Below are positions 9,986 to 18,024 of a stretch of DNA of 64,000 nt, in pieces. The stretch covers positions 1 to 64,000 of the forward strand of contig NZ_JAQGNT010000045.1 of NCBI RefSeq assembly GCF_028291725.1, given 5' to 3'. The DNA comes from Hydrocarboniphaga sp. (GTDB lineage Bacteria; Pseudomonadota; Gammaproteobacteria; Nevskiales; Nevskiaceae). Numbering within the stretch: the stretch's first letter is position 1; each line of letters starts with the position of its first letter. The translations under genes and the position numbers were made by a program. The notes under the pieces were generated by a model. It did not search any database, had not been told where the DNA came from, and worked only from the letters and a program-made list of their open reading frames with translations.

Positions 9986-10206
9986 CTAGGCGATTTCCAG
10001 CCTTTCGGGCTCATGCACATACTCGAACGGACGGACACGAAATTCCCCTGGCTTCGAAACACCGCTCAGCGCTACTAGTAAACCTTTGCGTCGATCGGCC
10101 GCATCCGCAGTACACAGCTGCCGCTTACGGTACTGAAGGGCACAACAATTTGCCCTTATCGTGGGTAGCCCGCTCTGCGAGCTTCGGAGTCTGATCTGCT
10201 GACGAC
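9986..10206 (-). pseudogene. Leftward 3' gene remnant
   Basis: The leftward frame ending in TAG at 9986-9988 encodes a protein-like C-terminal tail (PGEFRVRPFEYVHEPERLEIA is its last part), but no start is visible: the frame runs into the IS3 element. It overlaps the core-like site at 10138-10166. It may be the 3' end of a chromosomal gene cut by island integration. The family is not recognised. Confidence 0.3.
10138..10166 (+). repeat. Candidate recombinase core site (11-7-11), copy 1
   Basis: The right arm TTATCGTGGGT (10156-10166) is identical to the right arm at 15352-15362, and the match continues two bases further (AG). The left arm GGGCACAACAA is weak. The 7-base spacer TTTGCCC resembles the spacer of the site at 29751 read on the minus strand (TCTGCCG). 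See the sites at 15334 and 29751. Confidence 0.4.
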
Positions 10207-10276
10207 AAATGAGCTGCCCCTCGAATTTCGTCTTCCAAGGATCGATGCGTAGTATCGATGACTGAGACGAGACGAA

Positions 10277-10570
10277 ATGAAGAAGATACCGAAGCGAGAG
10301 TACACGGCGGAGTTCAAGGAGCAGGCCGTGAAGCGGGCTCGGGAAGTGGGCGTAGCGCCTGCTTCGCGAGAGCTGGGGTTGTTGGAGCAGACGCTGCGAA
10401 ACTGGTCCAAGGCGTCGCAGACGGGCACGTTGGCGGGCGCCGGCAGCGGCAAGCCGGTGACACCCGAGCAGATGGAATTGTCGCGGCTGCGTGCGGAGAA
10501 CGTCCGGCTGAAGATGCACGTGGAGATCTTAAAAAAAGCGACGGCGTACTTCGCCAAGGATGCGCTGTGA
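10277..10570 (+). CDS. IS3-family transposase OrfA
   Basis: The 97-residue protein has the helix-turn-helix of the IS3 OrfA family (YTAEFKEQAVKRAREVG ... SRELGLLEQTLRNW) and a C-terminal leucine-zipper-like helix (MELSRLRAENVRLKMHVEILKKA). These bind the terminal repeats and mediate dimerisation. Made alone, it is expected to regulate transposition. The -1 frameshift signal at 10531-10537 lets about 85 residues of OrfA be joined to OrfB to give the active transposase. Confidence 0.92.
   Translation: MKKIPKREYTAEFKEQAVKRAREVGVAPASRELGLLEQTLRNWSKASQTGTLAGAGSGKPVTPEQMELSRLRAENVRLKMHVEILKKATAYFAKDAL
10531..10537 (+). other. Programmed -1 frameshift slippery site
   Basis: A run of seven A (10531-10537) is read in orfA as TTA AAA AAA GCG. 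A slip of one base enters the orfB frame (AAA AAA AGC), which is open from here to 11457. A-AAA-AAA heptamers are the usual IS3-family slippery sequence. Confidence 0.75.
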
Positions 10571-11457
10571 AGTACGCCTGGATGGAGCTGGAGCGCCGGC
10601 AGTTTCCGCTGCCCGAGATGTGCAGCGTGCTCGATGTGAGCGTCAGCGGCTACCGCGCCTGGCTCGGGGGCGGCACGCCGGGCTCGGTGCGTCTGAGCGA
10701 CGTGCAGGCGGTCGTGGTGATCAAGACGATCCATGCCGAAGTCCGCGGCGCCTACGGCTCGCGGCGCATGCATCGCGAGCTGCAGGGTCGGGGCCATCCC
10801 GTGGGGCTGAGCCGCGTCGAGCGGCTGATGCGCGACAACGGGGTTCGGGCGCGCCACAAGCGGCGCTACAAGGCCACGACGGATTCCAAGCATGCCCTGC
10901 CCGTGGCGGCCAATCTGCTGGACCGCCAGTTCTCGCCGGCGGCGCCGGATCGTGTGTGGACCGGCGATATCACGTACATCGCGACCGACGAAGGCTGGCT
11001 GTACTTGGCGGTGGTGCTCGATCTGTTCAATCGCGAAGTGATCGGCTGGTCGATCAAGCCGCGCATGACCGCCGACATCGTCACCGATGCGCTGGCGATG
11101 GCCTGGTTCCGGCGTAAACCGGAGCCGGGCGTGATCTTCCACAGCGACCGCGGAAGTCAGTACGCCAGCCACGTCATGCAAGCCAAACTGGCCGATTACG
11201 GTATGACCGCGTCGATGAGCCGCAAGGGCAATTGCTGGGGCAACGCGCCCACCGAAAGCTTCTTCAACAGCCTCAAGAACGAACGCGTTTACAGCACTCG
11301 GTACGCAACGCGCGAAGCTGCCGCTGCCGATCTATTCGAATACATTGCTGTCTTCTACAACCGGAGACGCCGCCACTCCACGCTGAACTACTGCTCGCCG
11401 ACTCAGTTCTTGCATGACTGGATCAGTCAGCAGAATCAGCAACCAAAGGCAGCATAA
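10567..11457 (+). CDS. IS3-family transposase OrfB (DDE integrase core)
   Basis: The segment from the GTG at 10567 encodes the HTH_21 region (EVRGAYGSRRMHREL) and an rve integrase core. The catalytic triad is visible: D in WTGDITYIA, D in FHSDRGSQYAS and E in PTESFFNSLKNE, with the downstream YNRRRRHSTL motif. The frame remains open upstream into orfA, and the natural product is probably the OrfAB fusion made by frameshifting. There are no stop codons or missing catalytic residues. Confidence 0.92.
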   Translation: MKYAWMELERRQFPLPEMCSVLDVSVSGYRAWLGGGTPGSVRLSDVQAVVVIKTIHAEVRGAYGSRRMHRELQGRGHPVGLSRVERLMRDNGVRARHKRRYKATTDSKHALPVAANLLDRQFSPAAPDRVWTGDITYIATDEGWLYLAVVLDLFNREVIGWSIKPRMTADIVTDALAMAWFRRKPEPGVIFHSDRGSQYASHVMQAKLADYGMTASMSRKGNCWGNAPTESFFNSLKNERVYSTRYATREAAAADLFEYIAVFYNRRRRHSTLNYCSPTQFLHDWISQQNQQPKAA

Positions 11458-11524
11458 GAGCGCTCCGTTGGAAGACGAAATTCAGAGGGCAGCTCAAAAT
11501 CATGAAGGCGCTGCCACCAATAAT

Positions 11525-12154
11525 CTAAGCAGAGGCAAGGTAGGAGCAGTCCGTTAGAAGATCCATGACGTCACGCATGCCATCGACATCGATTCCTCGT
11601 CGCAGTCCAAGCTTAAAAGTTGCCCGACCTGAATAAAAGATATCGAGATGGTGCAACGGATGTAGATGCCCGTTCTGGCGCTCACCATCACACTCGTATC
11701 GTAAATACCCATCGTCGTACGTAAGGAGATCGAAAAATAGAGGCCACAGTGCTGTATCCCCGGCGACCTCTTCCTCAAAGATACCGGCTAAATCAAGTGC
11801 ACTTGTGCAAGTTAGTACAGTATTTGAAGTAACCAAAGCTAATAGAATAGAAGTCACGCGACTATCAATATCTCCATACAATTGGCTACGAAAGAAGACG
11901 CCTTCTTCATTCGTTTCCGTAAAAAATGGAAAGGCTAGCGAGATAATCTTGCTTTCGCACGAAAAAAATAGCCTGCTCATTTTTGACACAGAGAGCACTA
12001 GCTCGCCTGCTACAAAATCATCTGGAGGAGGCCGATTCACGATCATCAGTTTTATCGCGTTCATTAAAAGAGTAATCACGTCGCCGCGACGGCGGACGGG
12101 TGAAAATATCCATTCCGCCTGTACTGTGTCGTATGGGAAGCGAAATAGCTTCAC
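11525..12154 (-). CDS. Unknown 209-residue partner of the SF1 helicase
   Basis: The gene overlaps the helicase gene by four bases (ATGA), so the two are almost certainly translated together. The product is a mixed alpha/beta protein with no signal peptide, membrane segment or motif I recognise. Like its partner it is visibly richer in A+T than the rest of the window, pointing to recent transfer as a unit. Its place downstream of a helicase inside a mobile mosaic suggests a defence or element-maintenance role. That is inference from context only. Confidence 0.7.
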   Translation of the reverse strand: MKLFRFPYDTVQAEWIFSPVRRRGDVITLLMNAIKLMIVNRPPPDDFVAGELVLSVSKMSRLFFSCESKIISLAFPFFTETNEEGVFFRSQLYGDIDSRVTSILLALVTSNTVLTCTSALDLAGIFEEEVAGDTALWPLFFDLLTYDDGYLRYECDGERQNGHLHPLHHLDIFYSGRATFKLGLRRGIDVDGMRDVMDLLTDCSYLASA

Positions 12155-14160
12155 TTCTCTCGCTCCAGTAGCTTTTTGTAATTAAATGCGACAATTTCAC
12201 TCACGTTTTCTCTATCGAAATCCTCGCCCACGAGCTTCTTTACCAGATCTGTCATTGCCTCCCTGTGGACGGGAAGGACATTTATCTCGTTGAATATTCC
12301 GTTAAGAAAGTCAAAGAATGATTCAGCCGCGGTCGCGTATTTGATGCCGGTCTTGATTTGTGCTCGCTCATTTTCACTGGGAACAGCTACTTCGATATAA
12401 CCACGTCCGTTAATTGTCTGAAGTCCCGGCTCGATAAACGGAAATAGCGATGCGTTGGAGTCTCCGGAAAGCACAAGATATGTCTGTACAAATGATCGAG
12501 TGAGGGTCATGTACAGGGCGTTACGATACGAAGGTGAGAACTGTATTCGTGCACAGACACAAATTACAAAAGGGAACTCAAGTCCTTTCACATTGTTCCG
12601 GTTGCTGATGAATAGCGTACCTTTTTCGCGGCGCTTCGATTCATAAGCCTTATTGACGTCAAAACCGAACTCGCGTGGAACGACCTGTTCAAGTTCGTCC
12701 GCCACCCGATAGACAGCCTGCCCGGAATCGAGAAATATCACACCGATATCGTCCGGGAATACCGTCGGATTATTTTCACGAATCTGCCTGATGAGTCGAA
12801 CGATTTCGGCGGTCGCCTCGGTGTAGAACGGCGTTGGAACCTTTACAAGCTCGACACTGGAGACGTTCTCCCTATCGATGTCCTCAAATCTTCTTAATGG
12901 CTCTCGCTTAAGTCGGTAGGTACCTCCGCTATTGACTTTCTCAACGATGTACCCGCAGGCTTTCCATTGATCATCGTCCAGCCAGCGGAGCTTGCGAGGT
13001 TCAAACAAGCCCATGCCAAGCGCGTGAGCAAACATCAGAGTTTTTGGATCAGTTCTATAGCATTTGCTCAGAAGATAGTCCGAGTCTACAGTTCTCGGCG
13101 CGTCGTCGAATATGCTCTGAAAAATATCTCCCGCGATGTAAACAGTGTCGTGAGTTACTTTGCAACACAGATCAAAAAATGATTCTGGGAAATCCTGGCT
13201 TTCGTCTATCAGCATGAAATCGAAAGCGTATTCGTCGCTGGATTTAAAGCTAATGGCTTCTAAAGCCGCTTTGCATGCGGCGTCGAAGCTACCAACTGCT
13301 CCAAAAGGAAAAAATTGGATTCCATAAAAGTGGCAAATATAACGGTATGTTCCCGAGTGTATATTGGAGAAGCCGCCCCACGCATGCATGCACCATAAGT
13401 TTTCCTCCCATGCAATCTGTTGTTCAACCTTCATAAAGTTGAAAAAATCGGGAATTCTCCGTCGCATGCTGTCGGCGAGAATTCTGTTATGACAGGTAAA
13501 TGCAATACGAGAGGCCGTGGTGCCTACATACAGATCTTTAAGCTTGTGAAGGAGAAGTTCGGTCTTTCCTGTACCAGACAGTCCTTGGATACGGATAGGG
13601 GAGTGCTCTGGCCGTTGATAAATGAAGCGCGTTTGATCTCCGTCAAATAGAAGGATCTTCTGCTTGACTCTATCAAGCAATGTGTCAGGGATATCGGCTT
13701 TTACCTTTTCCACATCGTTGATGCTTCCGGTAAGTAGAGAAATTAGCAGTTCACACACTCTCTGACGTCGAGAGTCAACTATTCCAGTCTCGGCTATGAG
13801 GTCTCCGACGGAAACAGAGGTGGCATACTTTGCAATGAGATCATCTCTCCAACTTCTGGGGCGGCCGATGACGTCTTTGTACTTGTATTTATCGGAAAGC
13901 GACCCCAGATCTTCGAGGAAATCATCTACAAACTCGTCGAAGATCGAAGATTCACCTGCGAAATCGATAAAGCTAATTTTCTGCTGTGGCATCAATACGA
14001 CAATAGAGTCGCGTTGAGCGTAGTTATATCTTGTATCACCCAAAGGGCGGCTCACGACATAAGCCTGCTTCTTTTTTGAATTGCAATACGCTTCTAATTC
14101 TTTTAAGAAGGAGTGGTTACGCGCGGTTTCTTCCGCCTCCAGGTAAAAAAAACTACTCAT
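12151..14160 (-). CDS. Superfamily 1 (UvrD/Rep-like) helicase with a unique N-terminal domain
   Basis: The 669-residue protein carries the SF1A motor motifs in order: Walker A GLSGTGKT (193-200), Walker B/motif II LIDESQ (317-322), motif III GDIFQ (344-348), motif IV-like YRTDP (368-372), motif V VKGLEF (524-529) and motif VI MTLTRS (551-556). ATP hydrolysis and translocation on nucleic acid are therefore expected. Residues 1-180 form a separate domain without a recognised motif, and residues 570-669 are a helical tail. Large SF1 proteins paired with a small unknown gene occur in several phage-defence operons. The low GC, the ATGA coupling to the gene at 11525 and the adjacent integrase (start of this gene 11 bases from the integrase stop) suggest island cargo. 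Confidence 0.85.
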   Translation of the reverse strand: MSSFFYLEAEETARNHSFLKELEAYCNSKKKQAYVVSRPLGDTRYNYAQRDSIVVLMPQQKISFIDFAGESSIFDEFVDDFLEDLGSLSDKYKYKDVIGRPRSWRDDLIAKYATSVSVGDLIAETGIVDSRRQRVCELLISLLTGSINDVEKVKADIPDTLLDRVKQKILLFDGDQTRFIYQRPEHSPIRIQGLSGTGKTELLLHKLKDLYVGTTASRIAFTCHNRILADSMRRRIPDFFNFMKVEQQIAWEENLWCMHAWGGFSNIHSGTYRYICHFYGIQFFPFGAVGSFDAACKAALEAISFKSSDEYAFDFMLIDESQDFPESFFDLCCKVTHDTVYIAGDIFQSIFDDAPRTVDSDYLLSKCYRTDPKTLMFAHALGMGLFEPRKLRWLDDDQWKACGYIVEKVNSGGTYRLKREPLRRFEDIDRENVSSVELVKVPTPFYTEATAEIVRLIRQIRENNPTVFPDDIGVIFLDSGQAVYRVADELEQVVPREFGFDVNKAYESKRREKGTLFISNRNNVKGLEFPFVICVCARIQFSPSYRNALYMTLTRSFVQTYLVLSGDSNASLFPFIEPGLQTINGRGYIEVAVPSENERAQIKTGIKYATAAESFFDFLNGIFNEINVLPVHREAMTDLVKKLVGEDFDRENVSEIVAFNYKKLLEREK

Positions 14161-14171
14161 CCCGAGATCCT

Positions 14172-15296
14172 CTATTTGCTTACGACCGGACGCTCTGCAA
14201 GGAGCGCGACTTCACTTTCGAACAGTTCCCCCGACCGGTAATACCCCATTACCGTTCCAGCCTGACGATGCTCCGTCAGCGCCATAATGTCACCAAGCGG
14301 TATTTTCCTGCGACCGGCCTCCGTTACAAAGCCAGATCTCAAGCTGTGTCCTGCCCAGTCGCCTTCAATCCCAGCGCGCGCCGCGCGCCGCTTCACGATA
14401 TCGGCGACCGCGGCGGGCGTGATGCCGATTCCAACGCGATCCTTCCACAGGCGTCGGAATAATGGCCCGTCCTTGATCCCGGCGGCAGCCAACCACGCAC
14501 TCATCGCTTCGGCAGCCTTCCCGCGAAGCGGTTTATCGCTGGTTTCCTTGCCGGACTGGTTCGTTTTCGAGCGATGCATTCGATAGAGGTAGAGATCGTC
14601 AGCAACTTTTCGCAATTGCTCCACGGTAGCTTCGGCCACCTCCGAACGACGGCGCCCGCCACTGGCCCAGGCAAAGAGGAGTAGAGCCCGGTCACGGATT
14701 CCTTGCAGTGATCCATCGCACGTTGCGAGCATCATTTCGAGCGGTTCCCGAGTTGCTGCAGTTTTTTTGGTCGGCATTTCGCCACGCTTCGCGGCAGCTC
14801 GCTTAGCCCGCGAGATCAGATGCCGAACGTCAGCGTCGTCGCAGGGGTTGGCTACGTGTTTGAGCTGATGAAGTTTCGATAGCGTGTACAGGCGATGCGT
14901 CACGGTGGCCATCTTCAATGGCCCCAAAGCACCTTTGAATCCGGCCTCGACGAGTCGCTCGTCGATCTCCTGTGGCAGCTCGATCACGGTTTCACCGGCC
15001 TTGGTCCGAGCGGTGTGATCGACGATGAACTGCACCACAACTGGCACTGAAACGGGCAGGGTGAGCGGCATCCCATATCGAGCCTGGATCCAGGCCGCCC
15101 AGTACCGCAGCGCACTGCGGTAGCTCTTGAGGGTGTTCTCGGCCTGGCCGGCCAGCAAAATTTCCTCGGCCGCCTTTCGCGCCTGCGCACCGAGTTCGGT
15201 CGCCGACAGCGGCGTCGACGTCAGAGCAGGGGAGATGGCCGACGGCTTCTGAGGTTTGACGACTTTGCGAGCGGAGGCCATATCGACATAATTCAT
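14172..15296 (-). CDS. Tyrosine recombinase / integrase
   Basis: The 374-residue protein has an N-terminal SAM-like core-binding domain (about 40-160) and a catalytic domain with the full set of tyrosine-recombinase residues: R217 (in GGRRRSEV), K244, H317-x-x-R320 (HSLR), H343 (TEHR) and the nucleophile at Y352 or Y353 (GYYR). It should cut and rejoin DNA at a short core with inverted arms. A good 11-7-11 candidate lies 38 bases upstream of its ATG (15334-15362). An in-frame ATG at 15281 is an alternative start. The gene reads in the same direction as the helicase operon and only 11 bases before it, so the three may share a transcript. Confidence 0.9.
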   Translation of the reverse strand: MNYVDMASARKVVKPQKPSAISPALTSTPLSATELGAQARKAAEEILLAGQAENTLKSYRSALRYWAAWIQARYGMPLTLPVSVPVVVQFIVDHTARTKAGETVIELPQEIDERLVEAGFKGALGPLKMATVTHRLYTLSKLHQLKHVANPCDDADVRHLISRAKRAAAKRGEMPTKKTAATREPLEMMLATCDGSLQGIRDRALLLFAWASGGRRRSEVAEATVEQLRKVADDLYLYRMHRSKTNQSGKETSDKPLRGKAAEAMSAWLAAAGIKDGPLFRRLWKDRVGIGITPAAVADIVKRRAARAGIEGDWAGHSLRSGFVTEAGRRKIPLGDIMALTEHRQAGTVMGYYRSGELFESEVALLAERPVVSK

Positions 15297-15333
15297 ATGT
15301 ACGACGTACTAAATATAACAGAATTTTGCGTTG

Positions 15334-15362
15334 ACCGACGATAACCAACAATTATCGTGGGT
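15334..15362. repeat. 11-7-11 inverted site: recombinase core or KfrA operator, copy 2
   Basis: The left arm ACCGACGATAA (15334-15344) and right arm TTATCGTGGGT (15352-15362) are inverted copies with one mismatch, separated by a 7-base spacer. That is the geometry of tyrosine-recombinase crossover sites. The left arm recurs exactly at 29751-29761 and the right arm exactly at 10156-10166. It lies between the integrase and the kfrA-like gene, so an operator role is also possible. Confidence 0.55.
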
Positions 15363-15366
15363 AGAG

Positions 15367-15380
15367 TAGGGCATACCCTA
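15367..15380. promoter_or_regulatory. Short palindrome upstream of the kfrA-like gene
   Basis: TAGGG-CATA-CCCTA is a perfect 5-4-5 inverted repeat 23 bases before the ATG at 15403, followed by an AGGAGG ribosome site (15391-15396). Its position fits an operator for the KfrA-like autoregulator. Confidence 0.4.
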
Positions 15381-15402
15381 AATCGGAATCAGGAGGTCTG
15401 CA

Positions 15403-16293
15403 ATGCCACGCGGAATCACGGAACAGGACGTCTTTCAGGCGGCCGACCTCCTTCTGGAGCGCGGCGATCGGCCCACCATCGAACGCGTTCGCCAGGAACT
15501 CGGAACGGGCTCGCCGAATACCGTTAACCGACACCTCGACGCCTGGTGGTCAACGCTGGCGAAGCGAATGGCCGGCAAATTAGATGCCGAGAACTTGCCG
15601 GCGGCGTTGGCGGACCTGTGCCGCAAGCTCTACGACGGCATCCGCCAACAAGCAGGTCGGGATGCCCAGGAGGCGTTGGTCCCGGATCGCGATGCCCTCG
15701 CGCGTGACCGGGAAAGGCTTGCGGCCGAACGGCTGGACCTGGCCCATGAGAGATCCAGCGTCTCCGCCCTGATTGAAACTCTGAGGACCGATTTGGCCCA
15801 CGTTTCAGCTCAGAACTCGACCTCGGCCGGCCGGATCGCGGCTCTCGAAACCACCCTGGACGCCGAGAAAGCCCGCACCCGGGAGGCCGAATTAAGGGCC
15901 CAGACCCTGTCTACCGAATGGGCTCATTCTAAGGATCAGTCGGCTCGGGAGATCGAGCGCATCCGTGGGCAGTGGGAAGGCAACGAGCGCCGTTGGTTGG
16001 CCGAAATTGATGAACTGAGGACGGCGGCAAAGCGCGCGGCCGCTGAGAAGGAGAAAGAGTTCAAGCTGCTTCGGGCGACGATCGACACGTCCGCGAAGGA
16101 TCTGGCGAACAAAGACGTGCGGCTGGCCTCCCTTCAAGCCAGTATGAAGGGGCTAGAGATAGACTTGGCACGAGAACGTGAGAGTCGTATCGTCGCTGAG
16201 GGTGAACTAGTCGGCCTTCGCCGATCCTTCGATGGACGATCCGGCCCGGCCAAGCGGCAGAACCGGGGAATTCAGAAGCGAGCTCGCGTGTAG
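15403..16293 (+). CDS. KfrA-like DNA-binding coiled-coil protein
   Basis: The 296-residue protein has the KfrA N-terminal DNA-binding region (residues about 1-55; ERGDRPTIERVRQELGTGSPNTVNRHLDAWW closely follows the family pattern). A very long alanine/glutamate/arginine-rich coiled coil follows (about 90-275) with a basic tail. KfrA is known from IncP and IncU plasmids as a transcriptional autoregulator that helps plasmid stability. Here it is next to an integrase and no plasmid replication gene is visible, so it probably came with an integrated element. The strong AGGAGG site and divergent placement from the integrase suggest shared control of the 106-base gap. Confidence 0.85.
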   Translation: MPRGITEQDVFQAADLLLERGDRPTIERVRQELGTGSPNTVNRHLDAWWSTLAKRMAGKLDAENLPAALADLCRKLYDGIRQQAGRDAQEALVPDRDALARDRERLAAERLDLAHERSSVSALIETLRTDLAHVSAQNSTSAGRIAALETTLDAEKARTREAELRAQTLSTEWAHSKDQSAREIERIRGQWEGNERRWLAEIDELRTAAKRAAAEKEKEFKLLRATIDTSAKDLANKDVRLASLQASMKGLEIDLARERESRIVAEGELVGLRRSFDGRSGPAKRQNRGIQKRARV

Positions 16294-16341
16294 TTTCGCA
16301 ATAGTTAACCAAACACGCATTTTTCAGACTGGGAGAACTGG

Positions 16342-16557
16342 ATGGAGTCTGTGACTGCGAACGAAGACGAACCACCGCCGCCTCCATCGGGCTATGAGAG
16401 CTGGCTGGATTACGCCGTTGAGAATTTCGATACCCGTGATATTTGGCTGGAGTCGATGTTCTCCGACAATAGCGCAACGTACGAACGAACGAAGATGCGG
16501 GACGCTGCGCGTTCTGAGCTTCGGGATTTGCGGGCTGCGGCACTTGCTAGGAAATAG
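16342..16557 (+). CDS. Small acidic hypothetical protein
   Basis: A 71-residue product with a proline run (PPPPP, residues 11-15) followed by two amphipathic helices. A GGGAGA ribosome site is about 8 bases upstream. It follows the kfrA-like gene by 48 bases and may be in its operon. No family recognised. Confidence 0.5.
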   Translation: MESVTANEDEPPPPPSGYESWLDYAVENFDTRDIWLESMFSDNSATYERTKMRDAARSELRDLRAAALARK

Positions 16558-16780
16558 GTTTGGCTGAACAACTTAGAACCCGGGATCATTTCACTAGAGG
16601 CGTCGCCGGTCGTCAGTGAGATGGTTAGCGAAATAGCGACGTCTTTTGAGACGCGTCGACAATTGCGTACTCACCGCTCGGTGCGATGAGCCTGGACGCC
16701 CGACGATCTACAACCAACGGGACGAGGTCCGATTCCTAAGCCGAAAGGCGCCGAAGACCATCATCTGGCGCGCCCAGATC

Positions 16781-17290
16781 ATGACAGCGAAGAAGTGCTT
16801 CTGGGACACCGCGGAACGCATCGCATCAGATCAGGCTTGGTCGATGTTGTCCGACGCCGAAATCGCTGCGCGACCCAAGATCCGACTCGAGGTGTGCGAG
16901 AGGTCGCCGACCGGAAAAGCGCTGAGCTACACGATTGCCGCCCGCTCCGATCCACCCTATGAACGCTTCGAAGGCCGGACACTTGCCGAGGAGACGCAGC
17001 GCCTCGAGGGCGAGATTTGCCGCTCTGGCGAATTGATGACCTTTGAGGAGTTTTCGGTCGATCGGGGATTCGAGGGAGCGATCGGCCTGCATGCGGTCGT
17101 CGACGCGCCGAGCCTCACGCGGGACGTGGTGAGCGGCTTGATTGAGAGATTCCTGGCCTTGGGTGAAGTGAGCTGGCGTGCCGAACAACCCGTACCGAGG
17201 AACAGGTTGCCGGAGACAACGTACGAGCAGGCGCTTCGTTCGGGCGAGGAGGAGGAGTCGACGTCTCGGGCTTTAACGGCGCGTAGATGA
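16781..17290 (+). CDS. Hypothetical soluble protein
   Basis: The 169-residue frame from the ATG at 16781 has balanced soluble composition, with a mixed alpha/beta middle and a charged C-terminus. The frame is open upstream to 16646, but that extension does not look protein-like. No domain is recognised. It belongs to the cargo between the kfrA-like gene and the prophage; function unknown. Confidence 0.45.
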   Translation: MTAKKCFWDTAERIASDQAWSMLSDAEIAARPKIRLEVCERSPTGKALSYTIAARSDPPYERFEGRTLAEETQRLEGEICRSGELMTFEEFSVDRGFEGAIGLHAVVDAPSLTRDVVSGLIERFLALGEVSWRAEQPVPRNRLPETTYEQALRSGEEEESTSRALTARR

Positions 17291-17996
17291 GCGCGGAGGT
17301 TGAGCCGATACGGCGTAAATTCCGCATCGATCGGCGCGGATATTGAGCAGGCGATGCAGTGCAAGGGACTGAAACCGCGGAGCCTCTGAACTTTCGGCCC
17401 ATCCGAAATTCAGCTTCGTTGTTCGATGCAGTACACAAGCAGGAGAAGAAATTTGTTCCCGTGGCCTGCAATTCCGCGGCAGGTAGGTCAGAGGCCCATC
17501 GAACAACAGGTACATCAGGACCGGGGCAATCCGCCATGGGGTGAATGTCGAAGACGATGCAGTTGTTTGAGCAGTGATCTCGGGTGCGTCGAGGCCGCAG
17601 TCCGGAAGATTTGTCTGACTAGGCTGCTGTCGACCGCTGCAGTTGATTTTCCGGATTCTGCGCAGAATCAATGAGAAGAGCCCTCACGCTCTACGGTCTA
17701 ACTCCCGCGTCGGGTGACAGCGCAGACCTTAGTTCGATACCGCGGTCGATGGACCAAAGCGGACACCAGCCGCTCGGCGGCCAGCTCGCGCATCTGCTTA
17801 ACATCCCAGACGGGTTGGTAGCTTTGGAAGTGCGAGAAGAGGTTTCACCTTGCGTTGAGAGACTTTCAAAATTGGGTGAGCGTTGCCCAAACTTTCCAGG
17901 CTCCGTCCGCAAGATTCTCACTTTTATGCGACTTACATCCCACCCAAGAACAACTGAGTGACTTACGCGGATCCTTTGTCCCTAGCCGAATCCATT
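17291..17996. other. Gene-poor stretch before the prophage attachment site
   Basis: Several frames remain open on both strands but none has a convincing start with ribosome site or recognisable sequence. The segment ends at the dif-like site. It may hold decayed chromosomal or element DNA. Confidence 0.4.
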
Positions 17997-18024
17997 ATTT
18001 AACATAATATACAATGCGTCTTAT
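17997..18024. other. dif-like site, left attachment site of prophage 1
   Basis: ATTTAACATAA (17997-18007) plus the central TATACA (18008-18013) match 17 of 17 bases of the reverse complement of E. coli dif, covering its XerD arm and centre. The other arm (18014-18024, ATGCGTCTTAT) differs and is repeated in part at 27283, as expected if a filamentous phage integrated at dif with host XerCD and replaced one arm. The stop codon of the repressor gene lies inside this site. Confidence 0.8.

Larger units (their letters stand above)
10210..11496 (+). mobile_element. Complete IS3-family insertion sequence (1287 bp)
   Basis: Imperfect terminal inverted repeats of 29 bases (10210-10238 and 11468-11496, three mismatches) begin with TG and end with CA. 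They are flanked by a 3-bp direct repeat AAA (10207-10209 and 11497-11499), the duplication size expected of IS3. Inside are two overlapping frames, orfA and orfB, in the -1 relation typical of the family. The element looks intact and recently active. It separates the recombinase-like site at 10138 from the helicase operon. Confidence 0.92.

Noticed and set aside
17671..17961. Rightward 96-codon frame just before the dif-like site
   Set aside because: No ribosome site and no coherent protein pattern on either strand; may be decayed transposon sequence but cannot be assigned.
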